Shown: positions 23,108-32,105 of the stretch, one piece after another
Layout: each line of letters begins with the position of its first letter
How positions within the stretch are numbered: the stretch's first letter is position 1
Source: a virus
Virus record (IMG/VR): IMGVR_UViG_3300041409_000599
Location: 16,461-80,460 of that record
DNA length: 64,000 bases
Reading direction: 5' to 3' (one strand)
The notes under the pieces: model-generated
The model's database searches: none
Seen by the model: only the letters and a program-made list of their open reading frames with translations
What the model was told of the DNA's origin: nothing
Position numbers and translations under genes: made by a program

Positions 23108-25773
23108 CCGTGCCTCGCCGCGGACGTAACACGCGCATAGATAGCAGCCCACTTCAGATCAAACCACACGTCTTTCTGGTTGCCATTGCTCACGCGCAGA
23201 CGGTACTTCTCATAATTCCCGCGCGCGCCGCAGGCGTAGGGAATTCCGGCAATCAGTGGTTTCTTGAGCGCTATCACCTGCCGCCGGTCAGCGCTTGGGC
23301 CGTCCGATGGGTCCTTCGCGCGCATGGCCAGCACTTCCGCGCGATTCACGCCCTGGCCGTCCACGTTGGCCTGTACGCCACCCAGTTGCGATGGCTTCAG
23401 GAACTCTTCCGGGCAGACCGTCTCAAAGACTGAATTGATGGGCATGCCGTTGTCGTTGAACACAAACGGCACGCTCGCGCTCACTACGCCGTCAGGATTC
23501 GATGAACCAAAAAGAATCTGGCTCTGCGTCGTCGCCAGGTCCATGTCCGGAGGCGGATTCACCAGCTTGCGTTCCGCCCGGATACAGACATTCGCCGCAA
23601 TGTCGTCAATCGACCACTTGTAGCATGTGCCGGCTGCAATCTCTTTGCCGATATAAGGCGAGAAGTGGATGGGCCTGCCGAAGTCCGGCGACTCTTCATA
23701 ATTACACTTCAGCACCAGGCTGGGCTCGGTCACGTTCGGCCCGTAAGGAACGCCGACGCGAATCTCGCGCGTCTCGTCGTCGATCATGATCCAGATGGTG
23801 TGCTTCGCCGCCCAGTTTACTTTTGTCCACGTGATGGGAAGTTCCAGGCTGATGAGCAGCGGGTCGCCGCCTTTGTAGATCCACACTCCGGAGCGATGCA
23901 CGTACGCCATGAACGTGGTACAGACATCCACCGCGCGGAAGCCGCATGGCCCGGAGCCGCTCCACTGCTTCACCGGCAGCCAGTCCGCAGGATTGTCAGC
24001 CGACGGGCTCACCAGCCAGCCCGAATCTTCCTTCATGGCATAAGTGTTGGTCTTGTAATCGCGGATGGCCACGCGGTTGAAGCCATTGTCCTGCGCTACC
24101 TGCATGATGCTGGTGTCGCCGTAGATCGACTCGGGATCGTCCAGCAATGAAACATACCAGCCGCTTTTGAGCGTGTCGGCCGCGTAGAACATGCGCTTCA
24201 GGTTGGCCGAGTAGTACACGTCGGCCGCGCTCGGGACCTGAATCTTGCGGAAGTAGGAAGACACGTCATTCAGCGTGAGCTTCAGATAGTCGTCGGTGAA
24301 ATTGAATGTCGCCGAGGTTGTGGTGTTGTCATTGATCAGCGTCGATGTCATCGCAATGCCGTTCACCACTTCCGCCACGGTCACGCCGGCGGCAATCGTC
24401 GAAAGATCAAAGATGCCGTTGGGGAAGTTGGGCGAGATCCAGAAATACGGTCCTGCGCTCGATATCCCATTGCCCGCCGCGGAACTCAACTGGCCCGCCG
24501 GAGTCAGCGCCACAATGCGCGCCGCGGTGCTGGGACTGGGAAAGGTTGGCAGATGGGCCATGTAGAGTTGCAGGCCATCGCCCGGACTCGAAGCCGGGTT
24601 GTAGCTGACGATCGCGGCCTGCGCCACTCCGGTAATGTAGCCATTGCGATTCACGCCCAGCACCAGGGCATAGCGCAAGCCGGAACAGATGTTGCCCACC
24701 GGTACGATGCGCGAGTTATCCACCTGCGGGACAACCGCTCCGGTGGCGGTCGTCGTGACGGTAAGGTTTGCCCCAATGGCGGTGAGACCGCCAAAGGCCT
24801 TGAACGCCGTAGGCAGTGGCGCCGCGTTGCCGTGGGCCACGTCCGCCTCGTAAACGCTGTAGCCTGTCACCGCATTCGCGCCGGCAAGCTGCTGCACCCA
24901 TGTTGGCAGTACCGGCGAGACAACGGTAAAACCGTCATTCAGCGTTGTGTTCAGGAAGATGAAGATGGTCGATAGAGCAGATTCTCCGTTGCCATTCGTA
25001 AGCGTGACTACGATGTAAACGTCGCGGGCGGCGGCGAATGTCCCCGCAGCTCCAACGCGATTCACCGTCGGCGCAGTTTGCAGCAGAAGCTGAAGCGTCT
25101 GCGCCATTACCGGAGTGGTCTCGGTCCAGGTAATCCCGTTGTCAGCGATCGTGCCGCCTTCGGTCACGGGAAAGACAGGTTGCGCGGCGCCACTGGTTCC
25201 AGCCACGGTGCAGCGGTAGATGTGGCTATTGCCGCCCACCGGAGTCGAAGGCGTGACCGTGTCGCCCACCTGGTACACCGTGTTGGCAGACCACGGAACC
25301 CCGGTCGGCTTGGCTGACAGCGGATCAAGGTTGAGTGTCTGAAGATTCAGAACGGCCGGCGCGGCCTGCGTGCTCAGCAGGTCGGTGAAAGCCAGATACG
25401 CCTTCTTGTACGCCGCTGCTGCCTGCAGGCTGAATTGCGGAAGCGTGACCTGGGCGCTGGTGATTGGCACCAGCACCCCACTGCCCACCGGGGATTCCAC
25501 TTTCAGATTGCCGCCCTGGTCGTAGACGAGCGGTATCTGGGTATCGGGATTCCCGCCCAGCTTCAAGGATGCAAGGCCGGTGATCTGCTTCAGGTTGCCG
25601 GTGGAAAAGCCCCAGTCTGAGCGTATGCCGTCGCGCGTGCGGACAGACGTCAGATGGTACTTTACGTTCCGGGCAACCGCAGCCACACCCAGCGGCAGGG
25701 CAGTAGGATCGTCTTGTTCTACAAGGCTTGAGAAGCGAGTGATCGCTTCTTCTTGCCAGTCAGTAAAGTTCAT
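23104..25773 (-). CDS. Large tail protein, possibly tubular or stabilisation protein
   Basis: This is an 889-residue all-beta-looking protein. The N-terminus (MNFTDWQEEAITRF) is followed by repeated strand pairs, a central region with fibronectin-like text (ATGYSVYEADVAHGN) and a second half with propeller-like turns (SGVWIYKGGDPLLISLE). Short-tailed phages have proteins of this size and order (tail tubular B or P22-type stabilisation protein) next to the adaptor. Homology is not proved here. It lies two genes downstream of the adaptor-like gene. Confidence 0.65.
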   Translation of the reverse strand: MNFTDWQEEAITRFSSLVEQDDPTALPLGVAAVARNVKYHLTSVRTRDGIRSDWGFSTGNLKQITGLASLKLGGNPDTQIPLVYDQGGNLKVESPVGSGVLVPITSAQVTLPQFSLQAAAAYKKAYLAFTDLLSTQAAPAVLNLQTLNLDPLSAKPTGVPWSANTVYQVGDTVTPSTPVGGNSHIYRCTVAGTSGAAQPVFPVTEGGTIADNGITWTETTPVMAQTLQLLLQTAPTVNRVGAAGTFAAARDVYIVVTLTNGNGESALSTIFIFLNTTLNDGFTVVSPVLPTWVQQLAGANAVTGYSVYEADVAHGNAAPLPTAFKAFGGLTAIGANLTVTTTATGAVVPQVDNSRIVPVGNICSGLRYALVLGVNRNGYITGVAQAAIVSYNPASSPGDGLQLYMAHLPTFPSPSTAARIVALTPAGQLSSAAGNGISSAGPYFWISPNFPNGIFDLSTIAAGVTVAEVVNGIAMTSTLINDNTTTSATFNFTDDYLKLTLNDVSSYFRKIQVPSAADVYYSANLKRMFYAADTLKSGWYVSLLDDPESIYGDTSIMQVAQDNGFNRVAIRDYKTNTYAMKEDSGWLVSPSADNPADWLPVKQWSGSGPCGFRAVDVCTTFMAYVHRSGVWIYKGGDPLLISLELPITWTKVNWAAKHTIWIMIDDETREIRVGVPYGPNVTEPSLVLKCNYEESPDFGRPIHFSPYIGKEIAAGTCYKWSIDDIAANVCIRAERKLVNPPPDMDLATTQSQILFGSSNPDGVVSASVPFVFNDNGMPINSVFETVCPEEFLKPSQLGGVQANVDGQGVNRAEVLAMRAKDPSDGPSADRRQVIALKKPLIAGIPYACGARGNYEKYRLRVSNGNQKDVWFDLKWAAIYARVTSAARHG

Positions 25774-25781
25774 CGACTGGG

Positions 25782-26162
25782 TTAGTCTTCTACCCGGCCA
25801 ATAGCCTCAACGTAGGTGTCAATATCGGCGGTAACGCCGCCAGCGTACGCGCCCGCGGCCAACTCGGTGCCGGGTGTCGTGCCGAAGAATTTCAATATCG
25901 GATGCAGGTTGTCGGCGCCCTGGATGATCTCCACGCCGAAACCACCGAAGCCATTGAGCGGATAGACGCGGGTCGGCCCGTCCTTTCCCCACAGCGCCTG
26001 CGCCACGTTCTTGGGGTTGGTGGCGCCATTCAGGTTGAGAACCTCGCCGGTAGCAGAGAGACGCACGGCCTGAACGTAGGCGCCGGAGAGGGTGACCTTG
26101 TAGCGGATAAGCCTCACCCGCCCATCTGTGTAGGAATCATCAATTTGCAATGTATTTGGCAT
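25782..26162 (-). CDS. Small beta-rich virion protein
   Basis: This 126-residue protein is made of strands and turns, with GGFGGFGVEIIQGADN in the middle and an acidic end. There is no signal peptide or enzyme motif. It sits between the adaptor-like gene and the large tail gene, eight bases from the latter. It may be a minor tail or decoration protein. The evidence is position and composition only. Confidence 0.6.
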   Translation of the reverse strand: MPNTLQIDDSYTDGRVRLIRYKVTLSGAYVQAVRLSATGEVLNLNGATNPKNVAQALWGKDGPTRVYPLNGFGGFGVEIIQGADNLHPILKFFGTTPGTELAAGAYAGGVTADIDTYVEAIGRVED

Positions 26163-26209
26163 CTGCTGTGCTCCTTGAAGGATTTTGAAATTGGTTTTAA
26201 GGACTGGTC

Positions 26210-26908
26210 TTACGGACGAGGTAGAGTGAAGCCGCTTCCGGTCTCTCTGCGTGACATTCTGCCCACGCGCCTGTTCTTCGAAAGATTCGCCTTGGTCAGC
26301 GCGATGTTGAGGTCATCGAATGTTTCCTTCTCTTCCTCCTCGTAATCGACGACAAGCTGTCTGCGTCCGCGCGCCTTGGCCACCGCTCGAACCATCAAAT
26401 ATGAGAGAACTGGGTTAGCGGTAATCTCAATCTCGATCGGTGAATTGCCGTCGGTCAGCGGGTCAAAGAGGAAGTCCCCGGTGACTCGCAGATCAAGCGC
26501 GGTCGAAAACCTGCTCACCTGCAGCTTGCGCCGGATCCACGCCCATGCGCTGAGTTGCGGAATTCCGGCAACAATATCCGGCAGCTTGTCCAGCGGCCCG
26601 GAGGCTTCAAGATAATTCGAAGCATCCTGTCCCGGCAGCTTCCACTCCACCATGCGCGGCTGCACCATCAGGGCCAGCACTGCGCCAGGAGCCTGATACA
26701 CGCCAAGATCAGGTATGCCGGCCGCCACCGCAGGCAGCTCAATCGTGACTTGGTCAAAGTTGTGGCCGTTGGCGCGCAGCTTGTTGTAGAGCCGGTCATA
26801 CTGGTTTTGCGCGAAGCCGGTAATGTAGTCCGGATCGCCGTCGCCCGTACCTTCCGGGTCATCCAGCATGAACTGCACGCGGCTGATGATGTCGCTAAGA
26901 AGTGCCAT
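26210..26908 (-). CDS. Head-tail adaptor-like protein (P22 gp4 / tail tubular A type)
   Basis: This 232-residue protein begins MALLSDIISRVQFMLDDPEG, a start that recurs in adaptor or tail tubular A proteins of short-tailed phages, and has the following Tyr-rich helix (DRLYNKLRANGHNF). The C-terminus is helical and basic. I use the ATG at 26908 because GAAG lies at fair distance and the domain starts there; a TTG at 26923 gives five more residues. It overlaps the C39-like gene end by 14 bases. Confidence 0.6.
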   Translation of the reverse strand: MALLSDIISRVQFMLDDPEGTGDGDPDYITGFAQNQYDRLYNKLRANGHNFDQVTIELPAVAAGIPDLGVYQAPGAVLALMVQPRMVEWKLPGQDASNYLEASGPLDKLPDIVAGIPQLSAWAWIRRKLQVSRFSTALDLRVTGDFLFDPLTDGNSPIEIEITANPVLSYLMVRAVAKARGRRQLVVDYEEEEKETFDDLNIALTKANLSKNRRVGRMSRRETGSGFTLPRP

Positions 26909-27308
26909 TGGCGGTAGCTTCAATTCTCTCGAATCGCGAATATCCTTCGATGGTGTGCTTGCGTTGCTCTGTGGGCGGCAGCTTTAAGAATGGAGAGCCG
27001 GGCAGAGGATCATGAATTGGCACTCCGTCGTGCATCACGAGTGCGTGAAGGATGCCCGGGGCAAGTAAAACGTGAGCCACCGAATAGCCCTTTGGCCACG
27101 GCCCCCAGTTTTGCTCATCGTAGGTCGTACATGTCCACTCATATCCAATCGAAGCAAAGAATTTATGCCAGCGTTGCCGCCACTCTTCCTCGTCTGGAAT
27201 AGCTGGGTCAATGTCAGGTATTTCTTCCAGTTCCAGCACGGACGCAACGCAAGCGCCGAAGCAGTTCCCAGTGGGTACACCGAACGTTGTCTGAAATACG
27301 TTTTTCAT
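26895..27308 (-). CDS. C39/papain-like cysteine peptidase-fold protein
   Basis: This 137-residue protein has GNCFGACVAS with Cys16 in a helix start, and later LHALVMHDGVPIHDP with His88 and Asp100, the order Cys-His-Asp of papain-like folds. Short proteins of this pattern occur in phages and bacteria; the substrate is unknown. It is the first gene after a strong terminator. The start follows the terminator T-run directly and lacks a clear ribosome site. It could trim a virion protein, but cleavage is unproven. Confidence 0.7.
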   Translation of the reverse strand: MKNVFQTTFGVPTGNCFGACVASVLELEEIPDIDPAIPDEEEWRQRWHKFFASIGYEWTCTTYDEQNWGPWPKGYSVAHVLLAPGILHALVMHDGVPIHDPLPGSPFLKLPPTEQRKHTIEGYSRFERIEATANGTS

Positions 27309-27310
27309 AA

Positions 27311-27347
27311 GAAAATTAAAAGAGGCGCGGTTTCCGGCCGCGCCTCT
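27311..27347 (-). terminator. Rho-independent terminator between head and tail gene groups
   Basis: A 10-bp perfect stem (27321-27330 with 27338-27347, AGAGGCGCGG arm) with a 7-nt loop is followed on the minus strand by TTTTAATTTTC. It lies 24 bases past the stop of the zinc-ribbon gene. It should end leftward transcripts from the head genes, at least in part. Confidence 0.85.
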
Positions 27348-27371
27348 CTGTCGTTCACCTGCGAAACGAAG

Positions 27372-28514
27372 TTATTTCTTCGTCTCAGTCTTTCCACCAG
27401 CAGGTTTCTTGGCTTTGCCGCGTTCGGCTTTCTGCTTCTCGCGCTCTTCATAAATTGCTTCGGCTTCGGCGTACTCATCTGAAGTCAGCGCGTCGAACTT
27501 GGCATGTCCCCACTCGATCGCGTAATCCTTAAACGCTTCCAGGGCATTCAGGATGCTGTTGCAGCTCAGGCACTTGTATGCGCCCTTGCGCCGCGGCGTT
27601 CCGCAGGCCTTGCAGTTGTCCTGTTCCAGCCCTTCGTCCGAGCGGTCGCCCGGGTTCCAATCCGGAAGCTTTGCAATCAGCCCTTCGGACAGCAGCACTT
27701 CTGAGATCAGCATGTGCTTGGGCGTGACCAGAAACTTTCCTTTGCCGCCGGGCAGGTTGTAATCCCGGTAAGCCCGCCGATACTTGTCCAGATAAATGCG
27801 GTTGCGCACCTGCCGCGCTTCCTCAATCAACTCGGACAGCTTGCGTTTGATCGGCACGGCAATCATCGCCGCTTCTTCCTGGTCTTCCGCGTTAAAGACC
27901 ACGCCCGGAACTTCGCGTGTCTGCACGCGGCCAATCGGATCGTAGACCTCAACTTCGCCCATCTTGTCAGGATGGCCATCCCCTTCGTAGACAATCACGC
28001 CGCCGCCATCGTTGTGCTGATCGGAAAACTCGCGCACAAACTGCGCCGCCAGGGTGATTGGCAGAATCTCCATAAACTTCTGCGTTCCGTCCTCGTTGTA
28101 TTCCCAGTCCATGCGATAGCCACGAATGTGGTGGTACGCGAAGGGCATTCCGGGATGGCAGGCCGGAATCTGGATGCCGCGCAGCAGCCTGATACCGGAG
28201 GGAAACATTAGGTCCCAGGGATGCAGATTGATGACCGTGGCCGCTTTCGCCGGCGTTGACCGCATGCGCGCGCGCAAATCGTTCAGGCTGTTTTGTGACT
28301 TGTCGTCCAGACGGTTGGCGCTCTTGCGCTGCTCGGCTGTCTTCGCGCTGATCAATGCATCCAGCATCGGATTGGCCTTGGCAAACTCTTCCGCCGCCTT
28401 CGATGTCTGCTGCGCCGCGGGTGACAGACGCACCGCGCCACCCTGATAGGGAATCACGCGATCGGTGGAGGGCAGTGGACCGCCCGGCATAGGTAATGAT
28501 GTTTCTTCAGACAT
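27372..28514 (-). CDS. Zinc-ribbon phage protein of the head-gene group
   Basis: This 380-residue soluble protein has a C-terminal zinc ribbon with CKAC at 301-304 and CLSC at 315-318, then a charged Lys/Glu tail (EEREKQKAERGK). The middle is mixed alpha/beta. No enzyme motif is found. A hairpin with loop CTGAGC lies immediately upstream of its AGGAG site. It is the last gene before the 27.3-kb terminator. A role in late regulation or virion assembly is possible, but the evidence does not choose. Confidence 0.65.
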   Translation of the reverse strand: MSEETSLPMPGGPLPSTDRVIPYQGGAVRLSPAAQQTSKAAEEFAKANPMLDALISAKTAEQRKSANRLDDKSQNSLNDLRARMRSTPAKAATVINLHPWDLMFPSGIRLLRGIQIPACHPGMPFAYHHIRGYRMDWEYNEDGTQKFMEILPITLAAQFVREFSDQHNDGGGVIVYEGDGHPDKMGEVEVYDPIGRVQTREVPGVVFNAEDQEEAAMIAVPIKRKLSELIEEARQVRNRIYLDKYRRAYRDYNLPGGKGKFLVTPKHMLISEVLLSEGLIAKLPDWNPGDRSDEGLEQDNCKACGTPRRKGAYKCLSCNSILNALEAFKDYAIEWGHAKFDALTSDEYAEAEAIYEEREKQKAERGKAKKPAGGKTETKK

Positions 28515-28525
28515 AGGTTCTCCTT

Positions 28526-28541
28526 GCCGCGCTCAGGCGGC
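28526..28541 (-). promoter_or_regulatory. Leader hairpin with loop CTGAGC, copy 1
   Basis: A GCCGC/GCGGC stem (minus strand) with the six-base loop CTGAGC stands directly before the AAGGAG site of the gene starting at 28514. Two other late-region sites share the same loop and a similar stem. It may affect translation or RNA processing. Upstream lie two AT-rich blocks (near 28600-28640) with CGTAAAATT and TGTAAAAATT, possibly a promoter or operator. Confidence 0.4.
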
Positions 28542-28651
28542 GTTCGTGGTTATAGGTTTTCCATTGCCCGGCGCTTAGACCGGATTGTGGATTTGGGTGC
28601 TCGAATTTTTACAGGTGGTTAAAAATTTTACGGGGTGTAAATAATTTCGCG

Positions 28652-29425
28652 TCAGTTTCCGTAATTGCCCTTGAGTCCCGCCTGGTCGGCTAATTGCTGC
28701 CTGATTCTTCCGGCGCCCAGACTCAACCGATTACGCAGGTTCCCCAGCGGACCATCCTTCATCAGGTTCTCGATCATGTTCCTGCGATTGGCCTTCTTCT
28801 TCTGTAACGCCAGTTCGCGCCGCTGCAACAGCATCAGCACACGTTGCTTTGCGCTGGCCGGCCGCTCGTCGATCTGCTTCATGTCAAAGCGAATCGCTTC
28901 AGCAATCTGCGCTTCTGTCAGCATGTAAGGCGTAGGCCCGGCGCAGTACTCGTAATCGCCGTGCTGTGGATACGGACCCAGAACGCTCTCGCCTTTGAAC
29001 CTGTAGTTTTCCCATTCGGAAGGTGAGCCATAGGTGTGCGAAGCTTTCCATTTCTCCAGCACGAAACCCTCGTAGCCGTACACAGGGATTTCCTTCAGAC
29101 CCAGCGTCACGCTGCGCGGCCTGACCGCAAGGCGCGATTGCAGGAACTCGGTTATTTCCTCAACGCACTTCTTTTCCTGCACCATCTCGCGCATCTCGCC
29201 GATGCCCAGGCCTGAGATGTCATCGAGCGAGGCGTCTTCTGGCCATTCGTTCCACTCGCCCGACGCGATGGTATAGCGGTCCTGCGCCAGAATCAGCCGG
29301 TACAGCGGTTCGCCGTATTGATTGGTCCCACCCACAATCAGGATCTTCCGCAGCAGCTTGGGCGGGATGGCGATCGAGGGATGCAGGTCGCGGCGTTTCA
29401 GCCTGCCGGTCTTCACCTGCTTCAT
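28652..29425 (-). CDS. Phage protein of the head-gene group, unknown
   Basis: This 257-residue soluble protein has a basic N-terminus (KTGRLKRRDLHPSIAIPPK), a central acidic patch (EWNEWPEDASLDDISG) and a helical C-terminal third rich in Arg and Gln. There is no motif I can name. Its start is next to the stop of the GroES-like gene, so they share a transcript. It may be a minor virion or assembly factor. Confidence 0.55.
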   Translation of the reverse strand: MKQVKTGRLKRRDLHPSIAIPPKLLRKILIVGGTNQYGEPLYRLILAQDRYTIASGEWNEWPEDASLDDISGLGIGEMREMVQEKKCVEEITEFLQSRLAVRPRSVTLGLKEIPVYGYEGFVLEKWKASHTYGSPSEWENYRFKGESVLGPYPQHGDYEYCAGPTPYMLTEAQIAEAIRFDMKQIDERPASAKQRVLMLLQRRELALQKKKANRRNMIENLMKDGPLGNLRNRLSLGAGRIRQQLADQAGLKGNYGN

Positions 29426-29863
29426 TTAGCCGACCACCACGCGAATGTCTTCTTCGCGGATTTGCGCCACCTGATGGCCGCCAATCTCGATCTGCATAGC
29501 CGAGTACTTGGTATAGACCACGTAGTTTCCGACTTTCACTTCCAGCGGCACCCGCAGGCCGTTTTCAATGTAGCCGCTGCCAACGGCAATCACGATGCCG
29601 CATGTCTGTTCCGCCCGCGCCTCTTCCGGAATGATGATGGAGGAATAGTGCTCGCTCGGCGGCAATGGCAACACCAGTATCTTGTCGCCCAGGGGACGCG
29701 CTTTAATTGCCACCAGGTCGTCAGCGACATTGAGCGCTTCTGTGACCAGATGCGCGGCCCGGACCATCACGGGAAGGTTGGCGTCGGTGACCTCGTCCTG
29801 TTTCCTCGCGCTCAGGCGATTGTCGGTGACTTTCAAAATAGAATCGGTTTTGGTCATTGACAT
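29426..29863 (-). CDS. groES: Phage-encoded GroES co-chaperonin with N-terminal extension
   Basis: Residues about 54-145 match the 10-kDa chaperonin: KARPLGDKILVL, then IIIPEEARAEQTCGIVIAVGSG, VGNYVVYTKYSAMQIEIGG and the end EEDIRVVV. GroES caps GroEL; phage versions such as T4 gp31 let GroEL fold the capsid protein. The chain has about 50 extra residues in front of the chaperonin domain. No later start with a ribosome site is clear, so I keep the long form. It lies two genes downstream of the major capsid protein, which fits capsid folding. It overlaps the upstream gene by one base. Confidence 0.85.
   Translation of the reverse strand: MSMTKTDSILKVTDNRLSARKQDEVTDANLPVMVRAAHLVTEALNVADDLVAIKARPLGDKILVLPLPPSEHYSSIIIPEEARAEQTCGIVIAVGSGYIENGLRVPLEVKVGNYVVYTKYSAMQIEIGGHQVAQIREEDIRVVVG
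29806..29819 (-). promoter_or_regulatory. Hairpin with loop CTGAGC, copy 3, inside the GroES-like gene
   Basis: A TCGC/GCGA stem with loop CTGAGC (minus strand) followed by GAGGAA, as in the two leader copies. Here it lies in the codons of the N-terminal extension (about residue 18). Either the extension is a translated leader or the match is chance. Confidence 0.3.
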
Positions 29864-30252
29864 TACTGCTTCCTTCCTTTCACGTCTTCGGTCATGAGCA
29901 TGGTTCCCAACATAAATACTGACGCAAAGACCTTGCCGTCGTATCCCACCAGATTGACCTGGTTGGGCAGCACTTGCAGGTTCTGCATGATTGGCTTTTT
30001 GTTGACGGTGATGGTGGGCATATCAGGATCGGGGCTCACCGGAGTTCCCGGCGCCGCTTCCTCAATCGTGCCCAGTTGTTCATACGCCATGATGGCGATA
30101 GGGTGCATCACCAGGCTGGCGCATTTCTCGTTGCTGGCAATCCACTTCACCGTATCAACGCGCATAAAGCGCTGCGCCATCGCGAATTGCTTTCTCAGTT
30201 CCGCATCGCTTGCGTTCTCAAGGGTAGGGGCATTCTGTTTGCGGTTCGTCAT
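29863..30252 (-). CDS. Small head-region protein, unknown
   Basis: This 129-residue protein has a basic helical N-terminal third (AELRKQFAMAQRFMRV) and a beta-rich end (LVGYDGKVFASVFMLGTML). It lies between GroES and the HAD phosphatase and overlaps both (one and four bases). There is no family match from memory. A capsid accessory role is only suggested by position. Confidence 0.55.
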   Translation of the reverse strand: MTNRKQNAPTLENASDAELRKQFAMAQRFMRVDTVKWIASNEKCASLVMHPIAIMAYEQLGTIEEAAPGTPVSPDPDMPTITVNKKPIMQNLQVLPNQVNLVGYDGKVFASVFMLGTMLMTEDVKGRKQ

Positions 30253-30716
30253 GCGTTCTGCACCGCCTTCAGGTAATCGCTGATCGTGATTCCAGTGTTG
30301 AGAACAACTTGTACGCAGCGATCATCCCAGAGTTCGATCATGCCGAAGTCCTTGGTGCAGGTGATATCGAGAACGGCACCAAAATGCTTATCGCACCAGA
30401 CCTGAATAAAAGACCTGGCGTTCATCGTTTCATTCCAACGCTTGAGCCATTCCTTGTGTTCGCTCTCAATACGTTCCAGTTCTGCGGGTGCACTAACTGC
30501 ACCTTCGGCGAGCTTCTTATAGAGCCATGGCTGCGTTGGCTCCGGAGGGCAATACACTCTTGCCGTGAAAATCTTTACCGTCTTGCCTTCAGCCAGCCAT
30601 CCCTTCACTCGTTCCACCATCGGCATGATTGGTTCGCCGATGTGCTCCGGGCCTTTCCATCCCGCGTAATGCGCCAGCGTGCCGTCTAGGTCTACGCCGA
30701 TCCAACCGTTGTGCAT
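30249..30716 (-). CDS. HAD-superfamily phosphatase
   Basis: This 155-residue protein has the HAD motif I GVDLDGTLA (7-15, nucleophile Asp9), motif II FTAR (50-53) and a late ELWDDR carrying the acidic motif IV. This size and pattern fit small phage phosphatases related to polynucleotide kinase 3'-phosphatase and 5'-nucleotidases. It may dephosphorylate nucleotides or nucleic-acid ends; the substrate is not shown. GGAGGAAAG precedes the ATG. It follows the major capsid gene after 84 bases that hold AGCAATTAG repeats. Confidence 0.8.
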   Translation of the reverse strand: MHNGWIGVDLDGTLAHYAGWKGPEHIGEPIMPMVERVKGWLAEGKTVKIFTARVYCPPEPTQPWLYKKLAEGAVSAPAELERIESEHKEWLKRWNETMNARSFIQVWCDKHFGAVLDITCTKDFGMIELWDDRCVQVVLNTGITISDYLKAVQNA

Positions 30717-30768
30717 CTTTCCTCCAGAATTTCAGGGCCCACCAATGCGGCAGACCCTGACAGGTTTT

Positions 30769-30800
30769 AGCTAATTGCTAATTGCTTCCTTGCTAATTGC
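30769..30800 (-). repeat. AGCAATTAG-type short repeats after the capsid gene
   Basis: On the minus strand the 30 bases after the capsid stop read as three near copies of AGCAATTAG separated by a few bases. A related tract lies at 48,684-48,715 before the tailspike gene. Both are in late intergenic gaps. They could be a processing or regulatory element or a simple replication-slippage product. Confidence 0.45.
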
Positions 30801-32081
30801 TTAATTGTTCGTCGGTACTTTTCCGCCGGTGATCGCAGCCTGCGCCATCGGATTGTTCACGTACCACTGCTCGGCGCAGACCCAGTACATGACTTCCTGC
30901 ACGGTCGGCGTGCCGGTCGTCGGATCCACCAGTTGGAAGATCATCTGATTGCCGCGGTTCTTGAACCAGAATTGGCCCTGTCCCCACTTGATGGTGTTCC
31001 ATGCTTCTTTGAGCAGCAGGTCCCAGCGCGTCTGGTCGGCGTGCTGGTTGATGTAAATCTTCCTGCCATTCAGGGTGAAGTCGGCAAACAGCGGATCGTA
31101 CGTGCCCGCCTTTCCGCCATCCAGGGGCACATAGCTGTCACCGAAGGCCATCTCTTCCACCGCCTGCAACTGTGACGGATGCGTGTGGTAGAACTGGTTT
31201 TTCAGGCCCTTCTTGCCCAGCCGCTGAATGATCTGGTTCTGCAAGATGCGGAACACAGGCTTGGTCACCTGCGCCGTATTCGACAGATTCAGACCGTTCG
31301 CCACCACGTAAGGCAATGCGCGGCTGATGCCGTACAGGTTGCCCGCCGTCGAGGTGCTGACGAAGACCGGGATGCCGTTCACAAACTGCGGTCCGCCCGG
31401 AGTTGCGCCGCCAACGATGATCAAATCGCCGGCCACCGTGCCCGGAGGAATCGCGTCCACTTGGAACTGCTGTGTGCCGCCCAGCGCCTTGAAGACGTTC
31501 TGGATGGTGCAGCTTCCACGCAGCACGTACGCCGGTGACATGACCTGAACGGTCTGCTGTTCCTGTCCCAGATGCGCGCCGCGGCCATCGATTGTGCTCG
31601 TGGTGGTCGAACGCAGGTTGATGAAGTTCGCGCCGGTGGTCGAATCCACCGAGCCGATCGAACCGTCACCAGGCGTCTGCAACCAGATATCGCGGCAGCG
31701 GATTGCCTCTTCCACGATGTCCGAGATGGTGTCGGTCACCGCGTTGTCCGTGGCAACGCCATCGCCTTCGCCCACCAGTTGCGCCAGTTGGCTGTACTGG
31801 ATAGGCAGGGTCCACGCGACGGGAGTGAGCAACATCTGGTCGTACTTGTTGCCAACGCCGTTAGGCAGCGAGCCCTGGTCAAGGCCGATCTGTTGCGGGT
31901 TGGAAGCGATTGCGGTCTTCAGGCGCGCGCGGAACGAGCGCAGAGACACGCGGGTTGCTTTGCCGGCGCCGTTGCCGAGCAGGCGGGCCAGTTCACCATC
32001 GGTATCAACGGTGTTGGCAATGTTGGGGGCAAAGGCTTCCAGTTGCAACGGGAGAGCCTGTACTGCTGTTAGAGGCGGCAT
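30801..32081 (-). CDS. Major capsid protein
   Basis: This 426-residue protein begins MPPLTAVQALPLQLEAF with no signal peptide. It has a long N-terminal helical arm, then the strand-rich body (WTLPIQYSQLAQLVGEGD, EEAIRCRDIWLQTPGDG) and a C-terminal region ending in small residues. Size, composition and position right after a scaffold-like gene and the portal fit an HK97-fold major capsid protein. I cannot show the fold directly. GGAG precedes the ATG. The phage GroES two genes later supports a demanding capsid fold. Confidence 0.75.
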   Translation of the reverse strand: MPPLTAVQALPLQLEAFAPNIANTVDTDGELARLLGNGAGKATRVSLRSFRARLKTAIASNPQQIGLDQGSLPNGVGNKYDQMLLTPVAWTLPIQYSQLAQLVGEGDGVATDNAVTDTISDIVEEAIRCRDIWLQTPGDGSIGSVDSTTGANFINLRSTTTSTIDGRGAHLGQEQQTVQVMSPAYVLRGSCTIQNVFKALGGTQQFQVDAIPPGTVAGDLIIVGGATPGGPQFVNGIPVFVSTSTAGNLYGISRALPYVVANGLNLSNTAQVTKPVFRILQNQIIQRLGKKGLKNQFYHTHPSQLQAVEEMAFGDSYVPLDGGKAGTYDPLFADFTLNGRKIYINQHADQTRWDLLLKEAWNTIKWGQGQFWFKNRGNQMIFQLVDPTTGTPTVQEVMYWVCAEQWYVNNPMAQAAITGGKVPTNN

Positions 32082-32105
32082 GAAACTTGTCTCCTGGGAA
32101 AGCGC

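Noticed and set aside
22280-23140. Plus-strand frame of 286 codons opposite a tail gene
   Set aside because: It is an Arg-rich shadow with no start signal; the minus gene is coupled to its neighbours.
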